Positions 49,930 to 58,882 of a stretch of DNA of 64,000 nt are shown here, piece after piece; the first letter of the stretch is position 1; every line of letters begins with the position of its first letter. Below the pieces are notes generated by a model. The model did not search any database. It was not told the DNA's origin and was given only the letters and a program-made list of their open reading frames with translations. The translations under genes and the position numbers were made by a program. The stretch is from Winkia neuii (GTDB lineage: Bacteria; Actinomycetota; Actinomycetes; Actinomycetales; Actinomycetaceae): positions 434,001 through 498,000 of the forward strand of contig NZ_CP118946.1 of NCBI RefSeq assembly GCF_029011175.1, given 5' to 3'.

Positions 49930-50514
49930 TTGAGCGAATACGAAAAGATGCTTGCTGGGCAGTATTATGACGCGAACTATGACAGTGAAATCTTGAGGCT
50001 GCGGCAGCGAGCAGACGAGCTCTGTTTTCAACTGAATAGTTTGCCACCGTCAAGGCAGCAGGAACGCCTGGACGTGCTTGCCAGGCTGTTTCCAACCCTT
50101 GGAGAACGTGCGACGATTTTGTCTCCGGTGTTTGCTGACTATGGGACGCTGACGAAGATTGGCAATGACGTCTTTGTAAACCATAATGCCTACTTTATGG
50201 ACGGTGGCGGCATCACTATCGGGAACCATTGCTTTATTGGCCCCGATTGTGGTTTTTATACTGCCGACCATGCGCGTCTGCCTGAGGACCGAAATAGGGG
50301 TATCGAGAAGGCGAGCCCAATCACGATAGGGGACAACGTGTGGTTGGGCGCGAAGGTGTGTGTACTTCCTGGTGTCACGATCGGTGCCGGCGCGATTGTG
50401 GGTGCCGGTTCGGTGGTAACCCGGGATATTCCGGAGGGGGTTATAGCTGCCGTAAATCCTGCTCGGGTTATCAGACGTGTTACTCAGGAAGATGCGTTGG
50501 AAGAGCGGCCCTAA
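49930..50514 (+). CDS. Maltose/galactoside O-acetyltransferase-like (LacA/Maa, hexapeptide repeat)
   Basis: A 194-residue acetyl-CoA-dependent sugar acetyltransferase. The Mac domain at the N-terminus (SEYEKMLAGQYYDANYDSE) is followed by a left-handed beta-helix of hexapeptide repeats; FVNHNAYFMDGG, TADHARLPEDRN with the catalytic histidine, DNVWLGAKVCVLPGVTIGAG and GSVVTRDIPEGVIAAVNPAR are typical. The TTG start follows GGGGGCG. It lies 46 bases after tRNA-Ala and 79 bases from the convergent GH2 remnant. Confidence 0.92.
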   Translation: MSEYEKMLAGQYYDANYDSEILRLRQRADELCFQLNSLPPSRQQERLDVLARLFPTLGERATILSPVFADYGTLTKIGNDVFVNHNAYFMDGGGITIGNHCFIGPDCGFYTADHARLPEDRNRGIEKASPITIGDNVWLGAKVCVLPGVTIGAGAIVGAGSVVTRDIPEGVIAAVNPARVIRRVTQEDALEERP

Positions 50515-50593
50515 AGCCTCAACGGTCGACGCACCTCCACAGCCACAAGAACATGTTGTCGGCTGCCCTGAGCACGATCTTGTCTATGGTTGC

Positions 50594-52532
50594 CTATTCT
50601 TCATAGGCTGCTGGTTTAGCTTGTATCTTCCTGATCCGTTCTATGTCGAGCTTGGAGCTCCTGTCGAACGCAACGATTCCATTTTTCTCTTGGAATACAT
50701 CGGTCAACTGGGTGTAGCAATAGCCAAATGTCTGCGGCATTGCAGTGAGGACTGAGACCAAGCCGGCAAAACGCTCGTAGAACTCCTCTAGTGAACGGAC
50801 TCTGTCCCCATATCCCCACGAAGCGGCCTGATCATTTACTTCCTGTTGCGCTCTCGCTTCCTCCTCGTTCCACCAGATGCCTCCAAACTCAGAGACGAAG
50901 AATGGTTGGCCCGCGTAGGGTACAGAGAAGCTTCCATCTGCAAAAGGCATCTGATTAGGTGCTAACTCCACACGATTTACATAGGGGCTACCAGTAGTTA
51001 GGCCGGATTGCTCTTCCTGGAATGCCTTTGGATCTTGTTCATAGGAGTGGGAGTCATATATGTCAGCATTACGGACCCTGTGCGCATATCCAGAGGTATC
51101 CAAGACTGGACGAGTAGGATCTGCTAATTTCGTGAGCTGGTACATTCCCAAAGTCACGTCGTCTAGAACGGTGATTCGATCGTGCAATACCTGATGGGTT
51201 TCATTTAATGGGCACCACCCAACGATCGATGGGTGGGAAATGTCGCGGGCGAGTGCCTCGGTCCACTGGGTAATAAATGAAGCAGTCGGTTCTTGATTGT
51301 AGCCGAGTGGGCCACGGCCGGAGACGCCCCAATCGCCGAATTCGCCCCAAAGTAGATAGCCGTGTAGATCGGCCCAGAATAGCATTCGCTCTTCGAACAC
51401 TTTTTGGTGTAGGCGAGCGCCATTGAAGCCGGCAGCTAGTGCAATGCAAATGTCGCGTCTTATTGCGTCGTCGTCAGGGGCAGTCATCAGTGAATCTGGC
51501 CAGTAGCCCTGGTCTAGTACTAACCGTTGGAAGACCTTCTTGCCGTTGAGTAGAAACTGCTGTCCATTTAAGGCAGTTGATCGAAGGCCACAGTAGGACC
51601 GCACAGTATCCAGTTCGTGTCCCGCGTTGTCCGTTAAACTTGGCGCAAACGGCGTATAGCTGAGGATTACCAGGTTCCCACAGGCGGACTTTTTCTGAGG
51701 GAATGGGAATCTCTAGATGCGCGGAGAGGTCCGCAGAGATGTGGCTACGGCGGTTAGCAACGGAATCGCCCTCGGGTGTCGTAAGGTCCACCTGCAGAGT
51801 TAAGCCAGGAATGTTCTGTGATACGGGAACAACAAAAGTAAAACTATTGTTTTCTACTGAAGGGAAGATGCGAAGAGAACGAATATGAGTTCTTGGCACA
51901 GCCTCAAGCCACACTGTCTGCCATATTCCAGTTGTGCGAGTGTACTGGCAATGGGTTGAATCGTACCAGGTTGCCTGCTTGCCGCGGGCTTGCGGGGCGG
52001 TTCGAGAATCTCGAGCCCGGACGACTATTTCTACTTCTTCGCCGCCGCTTGCAACACCGTCTAGATCAGCCGCGAATGGGGTGAACCCACCGCGGTGTCG
52101 TGCTACTTCAATGCCATTGACCCATACCGTGGCATCGTGATCTACAGCTCCGAAGTGTAGTACTGGCCGCTTATCGTCGTTCTTCCATGAGGTCGGAAGA
52201 ATCACTTTCTTGCGGTACCACACCGCTTCCATGAAATCGACATTTTCTACCCCGGATAGTCGAGACTCGGGAGCGTAGGGGACAGTAATAGTGCTCGCTA
52301 ACGGGCGTTGCAGAAGACCTCGCTCACGGCCTGAATCGCCTGGGTCGATTTCGAACTCCCATGGACCGTTCAGATTTAGCCAGTTTTCACGAACAAGGCT
52401 TGGGCGGGGGTGTTCTGGTTTAGGCACAGACGTGTCTTGAATTGAAGGATCCAACAGGGAAGCGAGCTTGCTCGCCTTGTTAGTTAGCGTCTGTAGGGAT
52501 GAAAACTCAGCTACATCATTGGAGCTAGTCAT
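50594..52532 (-). pseudogene. GH2-family glycosidase interrupted by a frameshift
   Basis: Two frames together make one GH2 enzyme of about 645 residues. The upstream frame (52532 to about 51640) has the sugar-binding jelly roll (ENWLNLNGPWEFEIDPG, TVPYAPESRLSGV, AVWYRKKVILP, VDHDATVWVNGIEVARHRGG) and the Ig-like domain up to PGNPQLYAVCA. The downstream frame continues with SLTDNAGHELDTVRSYCGLR and the barrel, with acid/base Glu in CPLNETH and nucleophile Glu in FVSEFGG. Removing one base near 51640 (AAG to AG) joins them exactly. Either a recent inactivating mutation or a sequence error. Beta-galactosidase, beta-glucuronidase or related specificity cannot be decided. Confidence 0.85.
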
Positions 52533-52587
52533 GGTGTCCTAACTTAGTTGTCTGGAAGTACCTACAGTCAACACCCTATGGAACTTA

Positions 52588-52603
52588 ATTTCAACGTGAG
52601 AAT
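52588..52603. promoter_or_regulatory. Candidate LacI operator upstream of the GH2 gene
   Basis: ATTTCAAC-GTGAGAAT has a central CG, and its right half is identical to the better site at 53757-53772. The left half matches symmetry at five of eight positions. It overlaps the last codons of the LacI gene and sits 56 bp upstream of the GH2 start. Confidence 0.4.
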
Positions 52604-53646
52604 GAGGAATCGCGAATTTTCAGTTCGTAAGGAACTGTGATGTCTGTTTCTCCGCCTGCAGTGGATTGTGTTGCCCGGGAAGCGCATTCTTCAAAAGCGG
52701 GTTCTCCTACGGCTGCGAACAGGGCCGCTGACACAAGGCAGGCAAGATCGGGAGCCACCGAGGTTAGGGGTGGAATAGCGAATTGTGATTCGGGGATATT
52801 ATCCCAGCCGGTAACTAAGATATCTGTGCCAGCTTTAATGCCTCTCTCGTGAAGAGCTCGTAGTGCCCCCAAGGCGAGAAGGTCATTTGCTGCTATTAGT
52901 GCATCTATGGGAAGTGAACCGTTGGCTTCGTCTAAGAGCATAGAAGTCTGCCTATAGCCTTCCCTTCTGGTCCACTTGTCAGTCGCGATGAACAGGTCGT
53001 TTTCCAGGCTGCCCTGCGAGAAAAGTAGAGCGGCACGGATCCCGGCGAATCGTTCAGATCCTGTTGAGATTACTCCCGATTGTGCCCCTAGGAAGGCTAT
53101 CCGTTCGGCGCCTTGGTCAACTACGTGGCGGACGATATCTACTGCTGATGCTGTGTTGTCAATGGATACGTGGCGGACAGGGCCGGAGTTAACCACTGCT
53201 TCCCCTAGCAGTACTACTGGTATGTCGTTGCGATGGCTAAGCAATTTGCTTGTTTCGGGGAGCATCGGCGACATTACTAGGGCGTCGACGGAATGAGAAA
53301 GCCGTCCCAAGGCGTACCTGCGCTCTATTTCTCCGTGTACGCCACTAAGGGCAACTTCCACTGTGTAATCCGCTTCGTGTGCCACGTTGTGAAAAGTTTC
53401 TGCCAACCCGGCAAAATATGGGTTTGTGAGGTGCGGGATAACCAGGGCTATCGTTCTGGTTGAACCGCCGCGAATGTCGCGGGCTGAATGGTTAGGGATG
53501 TATCCCAGTTCTTCGATTGCTGCCAGTACCCGATGACGCGTAGCCGAGCGAACACAAGAACGGTCATGGACTACGTTAGAAACTGTCTTCCAGGAGACTC
53601 CTGCTAGCGCAGCGACGTCCTTGATCGTGGCCCTTTTTGCCCCCAT
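52591..53646 (-). CDS. LacI-family transcriptional repressor
   Basis: A 351-residue regulator. The N-terminal helix-turn-helix and hinge (TIKDVAALAGVSWKTVSNVV, GYIPNHSARDIRGG) precede a periplasmic-binding-protein-like sensor domain (TIALVIPHLTNPYFAGLAE, IDALIAANDLLALGALRALH, TGWDNIPES). It is placed between the GH2 gene and a divergent ABC importer and probably controls both in response to the imported sugar. Preceded by GGAGC. Confidence 0.94.
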   Translation of the reverse strand: MGAKRATIKDVAALAGVSWKTVSNVVHDRSCVRSATRHRVLAAIEELGYIPNHSARDIRGGSTRTIALVIPHLTNPYFAGLAETFHNVAHEADYTVEVALSGVHGEIERRYALGRLSHSVDALVMSPMLPETSKLLSHRNDIPVVLLGEAVVNSGPVRHVSIDNTASAVDIVRHVVDQGAERIAFLGAQSGVISTGSERFAGIRAALLFSQGSLENDLFIATDKWTRREGYRQTSMLLDEANGSLPIDALIAANDLLALGALRALHERGIKAGTDILVTGWDNIPESQFAIPPLTSVAPDLACLVSAALFAAVGEPAFEECASRATQSTAGGETDITVPYELKIRDSSFSR

Positions 53647-53756
53647 CGGTGCTCCTTCGGTAACGGCAAGATATTTATGGTTATGCCCTATCTTTGGTAG
53701 TTCTCAGCATAGGGCGAAGATGAAAACTATTTGACCTGTGACTGTCTCAGTGCAAT

Positions 53757-53772
53757 ACTCTCACGTGAGAAT
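53757..53772. promoter_or_regulatory. LacI-type operator upstream of the sugar ABC operon
   Basis: ACTCTCAC-GTGAGAAT is a near-perfect 16-bp palindrome (seven of eight pairs) with the central CG of LacI-family operators, 62 bp before the binding-protein start and 110 bp from the repressor gene, so it could control both. Confidence 0.65.
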
Positions 53773-53834
53773 CCTTTTGGGTTTCTATTCCTTCATGCCG
53801 GTCAAAGAGGACCAGGAAGGTGAGACGGTAAGTC

Positions 53835-55181
53835 ATGGCGCAACAGCATTTGCGGCAAAATGTGGGAATGACGCGACGCTCTTTTCTTCGCGGGAGCGCC
53901 CTAACTGTATTAGGCCTTGGACTAGGGGCGATGACCTCATCGCTAGGTCTCGCGGGTTGTACTGCTGCGAAGACAACGACACAAAGTGTTTCTGTATGGG
54001 ACCTATTTAGTGGCGCTGATGGCGAGAACACAAGAGCGATGATCGCTTCGATCATGAAAGAGAATCCCTCTCTAAAGATAGAACCGACCACACTAAGTTG
54101 GGGTAACCCGTACTACACTAAGTTGGCTATGGCTGCTTCCTCTGAGGCACCACCAAGTACCGCGATCATGCACGTTTCCCGGATGCCTGGTTTTGCGCCC
54201 GGCGGACTCATAGAGCCTTGGGACATGACTCTGTTCAAGGAATTCGGGGTAGATTCCTCGAAATTCACGAAAGCTTTGTTTACTGCGGGGCAGTACGATG
54301 GCAAGCAATTCGCAATTCCTCTAGACACGCATCCTTTCATTACCTTCTTTGATCAAGACATTGCCGATAAAGCGGGAATTCTGCGCAGCGATGGGACCCT
54401 AAATATTGATTCCCCAGACGCTATGTACGAGGCCGGGGTAAAAATGGGCGAAATTGTTGGAGGAGCCGGCATAGCCTTCGGGTATCTGCTGGACACAGCG
54501 CAGGCATGGCGCCTTTTCTGGGGGCTTTATCATCAGACGGGCGGTGAGTACAGCTTTGATGCCGGCACTAAGGCCGAGATGGATGTAGACAAGGCGGCGA
54601 GTGTGGTAGCCGCTATCCATCACTGGATGGATGGAAAATGCATGGCGGCTGATCAGGATTATGCCGGTGGATTATCGGCGTTCGACGGAGGTCGAAACGC
54701 GATGATTCTTTCCGGAGTCTGGGAACTCAACGGCTTTAAAGAAAATGTTCCGGCGCTCGCAGCTTCCCCCATGCCCACGATGTTTGGTCAGCCTGCTAAT
54801 TACGCTGACTCTCACACCTATGTATTTCCGGCGAACAGGCGAATGAACGATGCGCTGAAGCGAGATACCTACGAGTTTGTAGCATCGATGCTTAAACTCG
54901 GCGATAGGTGGGGTAGCGCCGGCCATATCCCTGGATATTTGCCCTCCCAGAAGAAATCCGGATACCAGGAATTGGCCCTGCAAAACGAATACGCTCAGGC
55001 GGCCCAGACGGTCGTTTTTGATCCTCCTGTCTGGTACGCCGGAGCCGGCACGGATTTTCAAAACCGTGTATGTCAGCACTTGATTGAAGGGTTCAAAGGC
55101 ACAACTGAGCCGAAACGAGTCATTGAAAATATGCTCAGCACCATAACGGCAATTGCTAAACAACCCAATCCAACGAACTAG
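53835..55181 (+). CDS. ABC transporter sugar-binding lipoprotein with twin-arginine signal
   Basis: A 448-residue family 1 solute-binding protein. The signal TRRSFLRGSALTVLGLGLG contains a twin-arginine motif, and LGLAGC is a lipobox, so it is likely exported folded by Tat and then lipidated. The mature part has SVWDLFSGADGENTRAMIAS and ends RVIENMLSTI. ATG 53835 is used; the ATG at 53868 gives an 11-residue shorter start. It heads a three-gene operon under the LacI operator. The ligand is unknown; a substrate of the adjacent GH2 enzyme is likely. Confidence 0.92.
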   Translation: MAQQHLRQNVGMTRRSFLRGSALTVLGLGLGAMTSSLGLAGCTAAKTTTQSVSVWDLFSGADGENTRAMIASIMKENPSLKIEPTTLSWGNPYYTKLAMAASSEAPPSTAIMHVSRMPGFAPGGLIEPWDMTLFKEFGVDSSKFTKALFTAGQYDGKQFAIPLDTHPFITFFDQDIADKAGILRSDGTLNIDSPDAMYEAGVKMGEIVGGAGIAFGYLLDTAQAWRLFWGLYHQTGGEYSFDAGTKAEMDVDKAASVVAAIHHWMDGKCMAADQDYAGGLSAFDGGRNAMILSGVWELNGFKENVPALAASPMPTMFGQPANYADSHTYVFPANRRMNDALKRDTYEFVASMLKLGDRWGSAGHIPGYLPSQKKSGYQELALQNEYAQAAQTVVFDPPVWYAGAGTDFQNRVCQHLIEGFKGTTEPKRVIENMLSTITAIAKQPNPTN

Positions 55182-55189
55182 GAACTGAG

Positions 55190-56074
55190 ATGAGATCACA
55201 TTCAAGATTGGCCTCAAAGGGAGCGGGTTGGTTTGCCCTTCCTTATATGGTCGCATTTGGTCTCTTCCTTATCTTGCCCATTCTCTGGGGTATCTGGATG
55301 AGCCTTACCAATCAATCTCTTGCATCAAACCGATTCAAGTTTGTTGGGTTCTCGAACTATATTGAAGCTTTAACTGCGCCAGAGATGTGGCAGAGTCTTG
55401 GCAACACCGTCATTTTTACCCTCATATCTACTGTTCCGCTGGTTATCGTGTCATTCCTACTTGCCTATCTGGTGGTAGCTGGATTACCTGGACAATGGCT
55501 GTGGAGGCTAACCTTTTTCACCCCCTACTTATTGCCCGTATCCGTGGTTACTGCTATGTGGGGAGTAATGTTCGCCAATGATTTTGGCTTTATCAACGGG
55601 ATTTTGCAGCACCTAAATATCGGACAGGTTGGTTGGCTCAGCGATAAGCACGTAGCAATGTGGTCCATAGCCCTCACAACCGTGTGGTGGACGGTAGGGT
55701 TCAACTTTTTGCTTTATCTGTCAGCCTTGCAGAACATCCCGGACCAGGTATATGAAGCTGCACAGATCGATGGAGCTGGCCCATGGCGTCGATTGGTTTC
55801 GGTAACGTTGCCGATCATTAGGCCTACGACCATAATGATTATCCTCTTGCAGATACTTGCATCTTTGAAGGTGTTTGACCAGATATTCCTGCTTACTGCA
55901 GGCGGCCCCGACGGAGCTACAAGGTCGATTATCCAGTACATATACGATACGGGATTCAGCGGCTATAGAGTCGGCTATGCGTCAGCAGTGTCGTACATCT
56001 TCTTCGCGATTATTGTCTTGATATCCCTCTTCCAGATGGCAGTGGTGAGCCGCGGCCGGCAGGAGCACAAATGA
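55190..56074 (+). CDS. Sugar ABC transporter permease (MalF type)
   Basis: A 294-residue CUT1-family permease with the EAA loop EAAQIDGAGPWRRLVSVTLP and six hydrophobic segments beginning with WFALPYMVAFGLFLILPILW. It starts eight bases after the binding-protein gene and overlaps the next gene by four bases. Confidence 0.94.
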   Translation: MRSHSRLASKGAGWFALPYMVAFGLFLILPILWGIWMSLTNQSLASNRFKFVGFSNYIEALTAPEMWQSLGNTVIFTLISTVPLVIVSFLLAYLVVAGLPGQWLWRLTFFTPYLLPVSVVTAMWGVMFANDFGFINGILQHLNIGQVGWLSDKHVAMWSIALTTVWWTVGFNFLLYLSALQNIPDQVYEAAQIDGAGPWRRLVSVTLPIIRPTTIMIILLQILASLKVFDQIFLLTAGGPDGATRSIIQYIYDTGFSGYRVGYASAVSYIFFAIIVLISLFQMAVVSRGRQEHK

Positions 56075-57012
56075 GCACTACTACAGAAAAGCTACCTATC
56101 GCTGGAGGTAGGTTCTTCAAAAAAGGACGTTCTCGCCGTAATGAAAGAGCGGCGGATAACGCGAAGGCTCGCTCTCTAACCCTAGGGAATTCGAAGGGTG
56201 CGCGAATCGGAGCATTTGTGGCTTTGGTTATTGCCGCACTGGCTTGGGCAATCCCGATTTTCTTTGCGCTCCAGATGTCGTTCAAGCACGAGGCCGACGC
56301 TTCGGCAGCGCCCCTCGCTTTCTGGCCCTCTAAGGGATGGACCCTCGATAACTATGCCGCGGTAATTCGCGGCGGAGATATACCTTTGTGGCTGTGGAAC
56401 TCCCTGGTAGTGGCAGCCGTAGTAACTGCGATCACTCTGCTGATATCCGTGCCTGCAGCGTATGTATTCTCGAGAACAGATTTTCCTGGTCGACGGTTAT
56501 GCTACGGCCTTACTGTTGCAGCTATCATGGTGCCTCCTCAGATACTGATAGTTCCTCTGTTTGAACAGATGAAGTTCATGAAGCTATCGGATACGCTTGC
56601 CGGTGTAGCTTTACCGCAGGTAGTGGCCCCCTTGATGGTGATCGTGCTAAAGAATTTCTTCGATCAGCTACCCGTTGAACTGGAAGAATCAGCAAGGTTG
56701 GAAGGCGCCTCCCGGATGAAGATCCTGACTGCAATTATCTTGCCGTTGTCTAGATCGATCATCGTAGCTGTTGCGATCTTTGTATTTATTGGGTGTTGGA
56801 ATAACTTCCTGTGGCCTTTTATCATTACAAACTCGCCGAACCTGATGACCATCCCTGTTGGGTTAGGAACTGTAAAGAATGCTTATGGCGTGCAGTACGC
56901 GCAAGGTATGGCAAGCGCAGTTATTGGTGCACTGCCACTGGTAATTGTTTTCATCCTGTTTCAACGCCAAATCGTCAAAGGCTTTGCTACCACAGGCATG
57001 GGCGGGCAGTAG
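56071..57012 (+). CDS. Sugar ABC transporter permease (MalG type)
   Basis: A 313-residue CUT1 permease with EESARLEGASRMKILTAIIL as EAA loop, where EAA itself has drifted to EES. A basic N-terminal tail of about 45 residues precedes the first membrane segment. Last gene of the operon; no ATPase gene follows, so the importer presumably shares an ATPase encoded elsewhere. Confidence 0.93.
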   Translation: MSTTTEKLPIAGGRFFKKGRSRRNERAADNAKARSLTLGNSKGARIGAFVALVIAALAWAIPIFFALQMSFKHEADASAAPLAFWPSKGWTLDNYAAVIRGGDIPLWLWNSLVVAAVVTAITLLISVPAAYVFSRTDFPGRRLCYGLTVAAIMVPPQILIVPLFEQMKFMKLSDTLAGVALPQVVAPLMVIVLKNFFDQLPVELEESARLEGASRMKILTAIILPLSRSIIVAVAIFVFIGCWNNFLWPFIITNSPNLMTIPVGLGTVKNAYGVQYAQGMASAVIGALPLVIVFILFQRQIVKGFATTGMGGQ

Positions 57013-57037
57013 AGTAGCTGCAGCAGCTTATATAAGA

Positions 57038-57063
57038 AGAGGGCGCCCACAGGGGCGCCCTCT
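57038..57063. terminator. GC-rich hairpin between the converging ABC operon and poxB
   Basis: AGAGGGCGCCC (57038-57048) pairs with GGGCGCCCTCT (57053-57063). No U-tract on either strand, but the position between convergent genes supports a bidirectional terminator. Confidence 0.7.
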
Positions 57064-57080
57064 GTCGTTGCTAGCTGTGC

Positions 57081-58805
57081 TTAGAAGAAGCTGGGCAGCT
57101 GCCTAATGTTGGTCTTTGCCATGTCGATCAATTCTGCGCCGCGGCCGGAAAGCACGGTGCGCATTGCGTATAGGCTGAAGCCCTTCATCTGATCCAGATC
57201 GATCGTCGGAGGAATGGTTAGCTCCTGGCGGTCGGTGATCACGTCAAGGATGGCCGGGCCCTTGTGGGCTAGGAATTCCTTCACGGTCTTTTCTAGGTCC
57301 TTTGCCTTTTCAACGCGGTAGCCCTTCAGATCGCAGGCTTCAGCGATGTTGGCGAAGTTGGGATCAGACAGGTCGGTAGCGTAGTTGACGAAGCCAGCCG
57401 ACTTCATTTCCAACTCGACGAAGTTCAGCGAAGAGTTGTTGAAGACGACGATCTTCACAGGGAGCCCATCCTGCTTCAAGGTGAGCAGATCACCCATGAG
57501 CATCGAGAGGCCTCCGTCACCGGACATGGAGATTACCTGGCGGTTCGGGTATGCCGCCTGTGCGCCCATGCCCATCGGCAGGCCGTTTGCCATCGAGCCG
57601 TGGTTGAAGGAACCGATGATGCGACGCTTGCCGTTGACATCGATGTAGCGGGCTGCCCAGATCACGGGGGAGCCAACGTCGGGAACGAAGATGGCGTCGT
57701 CGTCGGCGTAACGGTTTAGCAGTTCTGCCAAGTACTGCGGGTGAATCTTGCCTCGAGACGGCTTTGCTAGGGCCATCAGGTCCTTGGTGGCTTCCTTGTA
57801 GTCCTTCTGCATCTTCTTTAGATGCCTCGAGGAACGTCCGGGCTTGATGAGCTTTTCCAGTTCAGGCGCCGTGTCTTTCACGGTGCCAACTAGTGGAACG
57901 TCAACCTTAGTGCGGCGGCCAATGTGCTCTCCGGCCAGATCCACCTGAATTACCTTCGCATTCTTCGGGTAGAACTGCCTGTAGGGCAGGTCCGCGCCCA
58001 GCATCAGCAAAGTGTCGCAGTCGGTCATTGCGTTGTAGCCGGAGGTGAAGCCCAGCAGGCCGGTCATGCCGACGTCGAAGGGATTGTCATAGGCAACCCA
58101 TTCTTTACCGCGCATCGTGTGCACGATAGGGGCCTGTAGCTTGTCTGCCAAGGAGACGAGTTCGTCATGTGCGCCCTCGCAACCAGCGCCTGCCAGAATC
58201 GATACCTTCTTGGAGTGATTCAGGATTTCGGCGGCCTTGTCCAGTGCTTCCTGGGCGGGAATGGCGCGAGTGGGGGAATGGAATACGACTTCCGGTTCGC
58301 CCTTGACCTCGGCCTGCAGAATGTTACCCGGGATTACTAGAACGGCAACGCCCTTCTTGTCGAGGGCGGCGCGCATAGCTACGCGAAGGATGCGTGGCAT
58401 CTGAGCGGGGTTCGAAACAAGTTCGCAGTATACGGAGCATTCCTGGAAAAGGTTCTCGGGGTGAGTTTCCTGGAAATAGCTCCCGCCGATCTCGTCGTGA
58501 GGAATGTGAGCGGCGATCGCAAGAACGGGTTGGTGGGAACGGTTTGCGTCGAACAAACCGTTAATAAGGTGTAGGTTTCCGGGCCCACAGGAGCCTACGG
58601 TTACTGCTAATTTGCCGGTGACGGCTGCTTCAGCACCAGCAGCGAAGGCGCCAGCCTCCTCATGACGGACTGGAATCCAGCCAATTCCGTCAGTCAGGCG
58701 GATCGCATCGGTAAGTGCGTTCAGGGAGTCTCCTGCAACGCCCCAAACTTTGGAGACGCCGCTAGCTTTGAGGCTAGCAACAATGTTTTCTGCAACAGAC
58801 GGCAT
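57081..58805 (-). CDS. poxB: Pyruvate oxidase / pyruvate:quinone dehydrogenase (TPP and FAD dependent)
   Basis: A 574-residue enzyme of the acetohydroxyacid-synthase superfamily. VWGVAGDSLNALTDAI and RHEEAGAFAAGAEA (catalytic Glu), the FAD-domain middle part, and the TPP-magnesium motif GDGGLSMLMGDLLTLKQDGLPVKIVVFNN (split across residues about 435-465) are present. PoxB decarboxylates pyruvate to acetate and CO2, reducing the quinone pool. The ATG at 58805 has GAGG upstream. The E. coli enzyme has a lipid-activated C-terminal helix; here the tail is short, so electron acceptor and activation are uncertain. Confidence 0.92.
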   Translation of the reverse strand: MPSVAENIVASLKASGVSKVWGVAGDSLNALTDAIRLTDGIGWIPVRHEEAGAFAAGAEAAVTGKLAVTVGSCGPGNLHLINGLFDANRSHQPVLAIAAHIPHDEIGGSYFQETHPENLFQECSVYCELVSNPAQMPRILRVAMRAALDKKGVAVLVIPGNILQAEVKGEPEVVFHSPTRAIPAQEALDKAAEILNHSKKVSILAGAGCEGAHDELVSLADKLQAPIVHTMRGKEWVAYDNPFDVGMTGLLGFTSGYNAMTDCDTLLMLGADLPYRQFYPKNAKVIQVDLAGEHIGRRTKVDVPLVGTVKDTAPELEKLIKPGRSSRHLKKMQKDYKEATKDLMALAKPSRGKIHPQYLAELLNRYADDDAIFVPDVGSPVIWAARYIDVNGKRRIIGSFNHGSMANGLPMGMGAQAAYPNRQVISMSGDGGLSMLMGDLLTLKQDGLPVKIVVFNNSSLNFVELEMKSAGFVNYATDLSDPNFANIAEACDLKGYRVEKAKDLEKTVKEFLAHKGPAILDVITDRQELTIPPTIDLDQMKGFSLYAMRTVLSGRGAELIDMAKTNIRQLPSFF

Positions 58806-58882
58806 CAATACCTCATTCCGAAAAACTTTATCTTCGGTTAAAGTCTATGCTCTAGTCCGCCTGTTTCGAAGAACTGGTGTCC

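Noticed and set aside
51600-51680. Programmed ribosomal frameshift in the GH2 gene
   Set aside because: No slippery heptamer or downstream pseudoknot is apparent at the junction, and GH2 enzymes are not known to use frameshifting.
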